The notes below the pieces were generated by a model. It searched no databases, was not told the DNA's origin, and was given only the letters and a program-made list of their open reading frames with translations. A DNA stretch of 10,476 bases, from positions 1-10,476 of the forward strand of contig CAJGDH010000048.1 of assembly GCA_904502145.1 (NCBI GenBank), given 5' to 3'. Made by a program: the position numbers and the translations under genes. Numbering within the stretch: position 1 is the stretch's first letter; the number at the start of each line of letters is the position of its first letter. Below are positions 5,705-10,476 of the stretch, one piece after another. The stretch is from an uncultured Eubacterium sp. GTDB taxonomy: Bacteria > Bacillota > Clostridia > Lachnospirales > Lachnospiraceae.

Positions 5705-7123
5705 ATGCGTAAAACGAAAATTATCTGTACGATGGGACCGGCAACAGACAAGGGAGATGTGATGGAACAGCTCATCCTTAACGGGATGGACGTGGCCAGA
5801 TTCAATTTCTCCCACGGTACGCACGAAGAACAGAAGGTCCGTATGGATAAGCTGAAAGAACTTCGTGAGAAACTGGGAATTCCGGTGGCGGCACTTCTGG
5901 ACACAAAAGGTCCGGAGATCCGTGTAGGGACATTTGAGAAGGAAAGGATCACGGTTGAGGAGGGGCAGGAGTTTACTCTGACCACCCGCCAGATCGAAGG
6001 GACGGAAGAGATCGTCAGCATCACTTACGAAAATCTTCCCAGAGAAGTCGAAGAGGGAACGACCATCCTCATCGATGACGGCCTGATCGGTATGGAAGTC
6101 ATTGCCGTGAAAGGGGAGGACATCCGCTGCAAGGTTCTGAACAGTGGAGCAATCTCCAACCGGAAAGGGGTAAATGTACCCGGGATCGAGCTGAAGATCC
6201 CCTACCTGAGTGAGAAAGACCGTTCGGATATCCTGTTTGGTATTGAGCAGGATGTGGATTTTATCGCGGCTTCCTTTACCAGGACAGCCGAAGATATCCT
6301 GGAGCTTCGCCAGCTTCTGGCAGACGGAGGCGGGGAGGATATCAAGATCATCGCCAAGATAGAGAATAATCAGGGCGTGGCAAATATTGATGCCATCATC
6401 GATGTGGTGGACGGGATCATGATCGCCAGAGGAGATATGGGTGTGGAGATCCCGGAGGAGGATGTGCCTGTTATCCAGAAAGAGATCATCCGCAAGGTAT
6501 TTGAGGCAGGAAAGATCGTTATCACTGCCACCCAGATGCTGGATTCCATGATGAAGAATCCCCGTCCCACCAGAGCGGAGACCACGGACGTGGCCAACGC
6601 GGTATATGACGGGACCAGTGCCCTGATGCTTTCCGGGGAGACAGCCAGCGGACTCTATCCCCTCCAGGCATTAAAGACTATGTCAAAGATCGCGGAGAGG
6701 GCGGAAAAGGCTATTGATTACAAGTCCAGATTCCATACCCTGTCTCCTTATTCCAATCCGGGGATCACGGATGCCATCTGCCATTCCACCTGTTCCACGG
6801 CTTATGACCTGAACACCAAGGCAATCGTTGCGGTAACCCAGTCCGGTTTTTCCGCAAGGATGATCTCCAGGTACCGTCCGGGATGCCTGATCATCGGTTG
6901 TGCCATCGATAAGAAGGTCTGCCGCCAGCTGAACCTGAGCTGGGGAGTGAAACCTCTGCTTCTCGGGGAGGAGTGGGAAGTGTTTGTCCTGATCGACCGG
7001 GCGATCGCCGCGGCCAAGGCCCATGGCTACCTGGAAGAGGGGGATGTCACGGTGATCACCGCGGGTGTTCCCATCGGAAGATCCGGAACCACCAATATGC
7101 TTAAAGTGCATGTAGTCAGATAA
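5705..7123 (+). CDS. pyk: Pyruvate kinase
   Basis: Cytoplasmic glycolytic enzyme that transfers phosphate from phosphoenolpyruvate to ADP, giving pyruvate and ATP. At 472 residues it is the standard length without the extra C-terminal PEP-utiliser-like domain found in many Bacilli. Visible motifs: KTKIICTMGP at the N-terminus; ARFNFSHG (Arg32, Asn34, Ser36); LLDTKGPEIR (Asp66, Thr67, Glu71); IAKIEN with catalytic Lys218 and metal ligand Glu220; ARGD with metal ligand Asp244; and ITATQMLDSM (Thr276) followed by the PRPTRAE segment. The glutamate in GPEIR is the residue type linked to potassium-dependent enzymes (lysine in K+-independent ones), so K+ activation is inferred. The B domain lies at about 75-165 and the C-terminal regulatory domain from about 340. 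It is expressed from its own strong promoter; an EamA transporter follows after 16 nt. Confidence 0.97.
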   Translation: MRKTKIICTMGPATDKGDVMEQLILNGMDVARFNFSHGTHEEQKVRMDKLKELREKLGIPVAALLDTKGPEIRVGTFEKERITVEEGQEFTLTTRQIEGTEEIVSITYENLPREVEEGTTILIDDGLIGMEVIAVKGEDIRCKVLNSGAISNRKGVNVPGIELKIPYLSEKDRSDILFGIEQDVDFIAASFTRTAEDILELRQLLADGGGEDIKIIAKIENNQGVANIDAIIDVVDGIMIARGDMGVEIPEEDVPVIQKEIIRKVFEAGKIVITATQMLDSMMKNPRPTRAETTDVANAVYDGTSALMLSGETASGLYPLQALKTMSKIAERAEKAIDYKSRFHTLSPYSNPGITDAICHSTCSTAYDLNTKAIVAVTQSGFSARMISRYRPGCLIIGCAIDKKVCRQLNLSWGVKPLLLGEEWEVFVLIDRAIAAAKAHGYLEEGDVTVITAGVPIGRSGTTNMLKVHVVR

Positions 7124-7139
7124 GAGATAACAGATAATT

Positions 7140-8054
7140 ATGAGTAAAAGAATGATCGGCAATCTGCTCCTGACATTGACGGCCATGATCTGGGGGACGG
7201 CCTTTGTGGCTCAGCGAGTGGGCATGGAAAAGATCGAACCCCTCACCTTCAATGCGTCCAGGATGGCACTTGCCGCCCTGGCGGTGGGAGCGGTGGCCCT
7301 GGTTTCTGCCGGAAAGCAGAAGAAGGAAGCTGCCCTCCGCAGGAACACCGTCATCGGAGGAATATGCTGCGGGACCTTCCTGGCTCTGGCCAGTATCTTT
7401 CAGCAGATGGGAGTAGTCTATACTCCCGCCGGCAAGGCAGGTTTCATCACTGCCATGTATATGCTGCTGGTTCCCGTCATCAATTTCGTCCTGTTTAAAA
7501 AGAAAAATACCTGGCTGGTGTGGCTGGCTGTCCTGATCGGGGTATTCGGGATGTATCTGCTCTGTGTCACGGAGGGATTTTCCCTGACCAGGGGAGACAC
7601 CCTGGTCTGTATCTGTGCCTTTTTGTTCAGCGGGCACATCCTAAGCTGTGATCATTTTACCCAGCTGGGCAACCCGATTCAGATCTCGGCCATCCAGTTT
7701 CTCACCGCCACGGTGATCTCTGCCGCCCTGGCAGCGGTCCTGGAGGAACCGAGCTGGGAGAAGATCGTCTCCGCTGCAATTCCCATCCTTTACTGCGGGA
7801 TCGCGTCCGGGGGCATCGGGTATACCCTGCAGATGGTTGCCCAGAGATACACCGACCCCACCATCGCCTCCCTGCTTATGAGCCTTGAGGCTGTGTTCGC
7901 CGTGATCGCCGGTGCTGTCCTGATCCATGAGCGGATGAGCATCCGGGAGCTGACGGGATGTATCGTGATGTTTATCGCCATCATCCTGGTCCAGATCCCC
8001 CTTAAACCGGGTCAAAAGCAGGAGGCTGAAGCAACAGCAGCGGAAACGGAATAG
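7140..8054 (+). CDS. EamA/DMT-family membrane transporter
   Basis: A 304-residue integral membrane protein made of two EamA repeats of five helices each (about 7-140 and 148-285), the usual ten-TM drug/metabolite-transporter layout. Repeat 1 begins with the family-typical WGTAFVAQRVG and ends with a MLLVPVINFVLFKKK loop and two further helices. Repeat 2 contains the IASLLMSLEAVFAVIAGAVL signature, then a HERMS loop and the last helix. Relatives export amino acids or other small metabolites, but the substrate cannot be assigned. The C-terminal tail is short, polar and acidic (EAEATAAETE). The ATG lies 16 nt after the pyk stop with only a weak SD (GAGATA-like), so it is likely the second gene of a pyk transcript, perhaps translated at a lower level. 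A hairpin and bidirectional terminator follow. Confidence 0.88.
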   Translation: MSKRMIGNLLLTLTAMIWGTAFVAQRVGMEKIEPLTFNASRMALAALAVGAVALVSAGKQKKEAALRRNTVIGGICCGTFLALASIFQQMGVVYTPAGKAGFITAMYMLLVPVINFVLFKKKNTWLVWLAVLIGVFGMYLLCVTEGFSLTRGDTLVCICAFLFSGHILSCDHFTQLGNPIQISAIQFLTATVISAALAAVLEEPSWEKIVSAAIPILYCGIASGGIGYTLQMVAQRYTDPTIASLLMSLEAVFAVIAGAVLIHERMSIRELTGCIVMFIAIILVQIPLKPGQKQEAEATAAETE

Positions 8055-8060
8055 GAATTC

Positions 8061-8074
8061 CCCGGTTTTCCGGG
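8061..8074. repeat. Short GC hairpin just after the EamA stop
   Basis: CCCGG-TTTT-CCGGG is a perfect 5-bp inverted repeat with a 4-nt loop, 6 nt after the stop codon. No T-run follows, so it is not itself a terminator. It could protect the mRNA 3' end upstream of the true terminator. Confidence 0.4.
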
Positions 8075-8084
8075 ACTGTATGCA

Positions 8085-8116
8085 AATATCTGAACATAAA
8101 AATATCTGTACATAAA
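8085..8116. repeat. 16-bp tandem direct repeat in the intergenic gap
   Basis: Two adjacent 16-bp units, AATATCTGAACATAAA and AATATCTGTACATAAA, differ at one base (A or T at unit position 9). They lie immediately before the terminator stem. A recent small duplication is the simplest reading; a paired binding site is possible. Confidence 0.75.
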
Positions 8117-8156
8117 AAAAGGGCTGTCGTTTTAAAAACGACAGCCCGATTTTTTA
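8114..8156. terminator. Bidirectional intrinsic terminator between pyk-EamA and hnd genes
   Basis: Stem GGGCTGTCGT/ACGACAGCCC (8121-8130 and 8138-8147, extendable by T-A pairs) has an A7 run on the left (8114-8120) and a T-rich run on the right (from 8150). It can end the + transcript of the transporter and the - transcript of the hydrogenase. It sits midway in the 137-bp gap between the convergent genes. Confidence 0.88.
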
Positions 8157-8191
8157 TTCAGGAAACAGCCTGACTGGTCCCGGGGCCGGTC

Positions 8192-9931
8192 TTACAGACC
8201 TCTCTCCACATAACTTGTATGGAGCAGTTCATGGGACTTGTGGCTTCCCGGTTTCTCCAGGAACTCTTCATATACCTGTTTGACTTCCGGATTCTCATGG
8301 CTCTTTCTCAAGGTCATGGCTTCATCCTCAGAATACAGGCCTGATGCACGGACAGCTCTGACATCCATGAAGTTCCTTACGGAACCCGGCTGATGCGGCT
8401 GGCCGCCGCCGTTTACACAGCCGCCCGGACATGCCATGATCTCGATGAACTGATAATCAGCTTCCCCGTTCTTCACACGGTCAAGAAGCTTGGCCGCATT
8501 GGAAAGGCCGCTGGTTACCGCTACTCTTACCTTGGTTCCGGCAAGATCATATTCAGCTTCCTTGATGGCCTCTACGCCACGTACTTCGTGGAATTCCGGA
8601 TTATCAAGGGATTTGCCTGTAACGATCTCAGCAACCGTACGGAGGGCAGCTTCCATAACACCGCCTGTTGCACCGAAGATATGTCCGGCGCCGGATGCGA
8701 TACCGAGAGCGGGATCGCACTCTTCATCCGGAAGATCCTCGAAGACGATGCCTGCACGTTTGATCATTCTCGCAAGCTCACGGGTAGTGAGGGAGCAGTC
8801 AATATCCGGATAGCCGGATCCTGCCTGGTTATCTCTTCCGATCTCAAATTTCTTGGCTGTACAGGGCATGATGGATACGACAAAGATATCCTTGGGATCG
8901 ATGCCGGCCTTCTGAGCGTAATAGGTCTTTACAAGAGCCCCGTACATCTGCTGCGGAGATTTACAGGAGGACAGGTTCGGAATGAATTCCGGATAATAAT
9001 GTTCGCAGAACTTGATCCATCCCGGTGAACAGGATGTGATCAGGGGAAGAGTCCCGCCGTTCTGGAGTCTTTCAAGAAGCTCTGTTCCTTCTTCCATGAT
9101 GGTGAAATCTGCCGCGTTGTCCACGTCGAAGACCTTGTCCACGCCAAGTCTCCTGATGGCTGCGATCATCTTTCCTTCCACATTTGTGCCGATGGGCATA
9201 TTGAAATATTCACCCAGCTGTACACGTACGGAAGGAGCAGGTGCGACCACAACATGTTTTTCGGGATCGGCGATGGCAGCCCATACCTTATCGGTATCAT
9301 CTTTCTCGGTAAGTGCGCCTGTCGGGCAGACTGCGGTACACTGGCCGCAGTTTACGCAGGAAGTGTTGGTTAAAGGCTCATCGAAGGGACTTCCGATATG
9401 TGTGGCGTAACCACGGTTGTTTGCGCCGATTACGCCTGTGAACTGGTTCTCTTTACAGACTGCCACGCAGCGGCGGCAGAGGATACATTTTGAATTATCC
9501 CTCACAAGATGCACTGCTTCGTCGATATCCGGCTTCATGGGCTCGGCGGGGATGAACCTGTTCTGATCTACGCCGTACTCCGCACAGAGTTCTCTGAGCT
9601 CGCAGTCATCCGAACGTACGCAGGAGAGACATTCCATACGGTGGTTTGACAGGATCAGTTCCAGGGTCATCTTTCTGTATTTCCGGATGGCGGGAGTGTT
9701 GGTGAAAACTTCCGTGCCGTCGCGGTCGAGAGGATATACGCAGGCTGCGCACAGTCCTCTGGCTCCCTTTACTTCCACCAGACAGATACGGCATGCACCG
9801 ATGGCATTGATATCGCGAAGATAGCAGAGCGTGGGAATACGGATACCGGCTTTTCTTGCAGCGTCAAGAATAGTGGTATTCTTTTCTACTTCAACTTCTA
9901 TTCCGTTAATTTTAACTTTGATCATTTCCAT
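8192..9931 (-). CDS. hndD: [FeFe] hydrogenase catalytic subunit, HndD/HydA type
   Basis: A 579-residue cytoplasmic iron-only hydrogenase that reduces protons to H2 or oxidises H2 at its H-cluster. Order of modules: N-terminal [2Fe-2S] domain (C36, C47, C50, C61/C64); His-Cys [4Fe-4S] site (H97, C101, C104, C110); two ferredoxin-like [4Fe-4S] sites (C149-C152-C155-C159 and C192-C195-C198-C202); and the H-domain with L1 TSCSPGW (299-305), L2 MPCTAKKFE (355-363) and L3 EIMACPGGCVNGGGQP (497-512). The C-terminus is the small-subunit-like domain (VRASGLYSEDE to HELLHTSY). L1 has Ser302 where the best-known enzymes read TSCCPGW. The start at 9931 is 9 nt after a GAGGGG SD that overlaps the hndC stop; a second ATG at 9925 is less well spaced. 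The adjacent NuoF-like subunit indicates a multimeric NAD(P)/ferredoxin-linked, possibly electron-bifurcating enzyme. Confidence 0.95.
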   Translation of the reverse strand: MEMIKVKINGIEVEVEKNTTILDAARKAGIRIPTLCYLRDINAIGACRICLVEVKGARGLCAACVYPLDRDGTEVFTNTPAIRKYRKMTLELILSNHRMECLSCVRSDDCELRELCAEYGVDQNRFIPAEPMKPDIDEAVHLVRDNSKCILCRRCVAVCKENQFTGVIGANNRGYATHIGSPFDEPLTNTSCVNCGQCTAVCPTGALTEKDDTDKVWAAIADPEKHVVVAPAPSVRVQLGEYFNMPIGTNVEGKMIAAIRRLGVDKVFDVDNAADFTIMEEGTELLERLQNGGTLPLITSCSPGWIKFCEHYYPEFIPNLSSCKSPQQMYGALVKTYYAQKAGIDPKDIFVVSIMPCTAKKFEIGRDNQAGSGYPDIDCSLTTRELARMIKRAGIVFEDLPDEECDPALGIASGAGHIFGATGGVMEAALRTVAEIVTGKSLDNPEFHEVRGVEAIKEAEYDLAGTKVRVAVTSGLSNAAKLLDRVKNGEADYQFIEIMACPGGCVNGGGQPHQPGSVRNFMDVRAVRASGLYSEDEAMTLRKSHENPEVKQVYEEFLEKPGSHKSHELLHTSYVERGL

Positions 9932-9945
9932 ATCTACACACCCCT

Positions 9946-10476
9946 CTATTTCTTCGAGATAGCTCCGAACTTACATAAATCTATGCATGTTCCGCACTTG
10001 ATACACTTGCTCTGGTCTATTACATGAGGTTCTTTTACAGCACCGGAGATAGCGTTAACAGGGCATTTTCTCGAGCAGAGCGTACAGCCTCTACACTTGT
10101 CGGGATCGATGGTGAAGGAAAGCAGGCTCTTGCATACCCCCGCAGGACATCTCTTCTCAACTACGTGTGCGATATACTCATCCTTGAAATATCTCAGTGT
10201 GGACAGTACGGGGTTGGGGGCCGTCTGGCCGAGACCGCAGAGAGAGTTGGCTTTGATGTAGTTCGCAAGCTCCTCCAGTTTATCCAGGTCCTCAAGGGTA
10301 CCCTGTCCTTTGGTGATCTTGTCAAGGATCTCATACATACGTTTTGTTCCGATACGGCATGGTGTACATTTACCGCAGGATTCATCCACTGTGAACTCAA
10401 GGAAGAATTTTGCGATATCAACCATACAGTTATCTTCATCCATAACGATCAAACCGCCGGAACCCATCATGGAACC
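9946..10476 (-). CDS. hndC: NADH/FMN subunit of [FeFe] hydrogenase, C-terminal part (HndC/NuoF-like), truncated by window edge
   Basis: The frame stays open through the right edge, so the ATG at 10470 is internal; the thioredoxin-like and FMN/NADH-binding parts are outside. The 176 residues seen begin with GSMMGSGG, the end of the NuoF flavin domain. They contain the NuoF [4Fe-4S] site (ESCGKCTPCR, C34, C37, C40, then C80 in SLCGLG). Two C-terminal ferredoxin-type [4Fe-4S] motifs follow (C128-C131-C134-C138 and C158-C161-C164-C168), the extension that distinguishes HndC/HydB from respiratory NuoF. H104, C110 and C115 lie in a further conserved group that may be the zinc site described for HydB. 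The subunit would pass electrons between NAD(P)H, via FMN, and the HndD clusters. The stop is 14 nt before the hndD ATG and overlaps its SD, showing one operon. Confidence 0.92.
   Translation of the reverse strand, partial: GSMMGSGGLIVMDEDNCMVDIAKFFLEFTVDESCGKCTPCRIGTKRMYEILDKITKGQGTLEDLDKLEELANYIKANSLCGLGQTAPNPVLSTLRYFKDEYIAHVVEKRCPAGVCKSLLSFTIDPDKCRGCTLCSRKCPVNAISGAVKEPHVIDQSKCIKCGTCIDLCKFGAISKK

Noticed and set aside
6683..8015. Minus-strand frames of 124-173 codons opposite pyk and the EamA gene
   Set aside because: Shadows of two confidently identified plus-strand genes; no SD or domain support.
8393..9410. Plus-strand frames of 107-211 codons opposite hndD
   Set aside because: They lie within the hydrogenase coding region, whose cluster motifs are unambiguous on the minus strand.

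Overview
The window looks like chromosome from an anaerobic, moderate-GC Clostridia bacterium, most likely Lachnospiraceae. The evidence is an HndC/HndD-type [FeFe] hydrogenase, a DUF2284 metal-binding protein, a VanZ-like protein, a surface protein with InlB-like, FN3-like and Big_2-like modules, and AAGGAGG-type ribosome binding sites. The taxonomic call is inference from gene types, not a database match.

Left part (1-2582, + strand): the 3' portion of a large, probably exported protein whose reading frame is open to the window edge. It starts inside a lipase-3-like alpha/beta hydrolase domain, passes through a helical middle and beta-rich modules, and ends in a very lysine-rich FN3-like plus Big_2-like tail. 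A bidirectional intrinsic terminator follows. Next (2561-4221, - strand) is a likely two-gene operon: a DUF2284 cysteine-rich metal-binding protein, then an acyltransferase-3 family membrane protein whose last codons and stop lie inside that terminator.

Middle (4222-5533): a 200-bp divergent control region separates the minus operon from a plus-strand pair, a calcineurin-like metallophosphoesterase tightly followed by a VanZ-like membrane protein. A good sigma-A-type promoter (TTGAGT-17-TATAAT) and a leader of about 100 nt then precede pyruvate kinase (pyk). An EamA/DMT-family exporter follows 16 nt later and probably shares the transcript. A second bidirectional terminator, preceded by a 16-bp tandem repeat, separates this unit from the convergent hydrogenase genes.

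Right part (8192-10476, - strand): hndD, the catalytic H-cluster subunit with a full set of accessory Fe-S clusters, and upstream of it the C-terminal part of hndC, the NADH/FMN subunit, cut by the window edge. Together they indicate an NAD(P)- and ferredoxin-linked, possibly electron-bifurcating, soluble hydrogenase. Pyruvate kinase supplies pyruvate whose oxidation yields reduced ferredoxin, and the hydrogenase can discharge electrons as H2, but the two units are separate transcripts.

I see no CRISPR array, tRNA, rRNA, transposase or phage gene. Most of the window is ordinary core genome. The least-described items are the hydrolase/Ig-like surface protein, the metallophosphoesterase with an altered first metal motif, and the Ser variant in the hydrogenase L1 motif.
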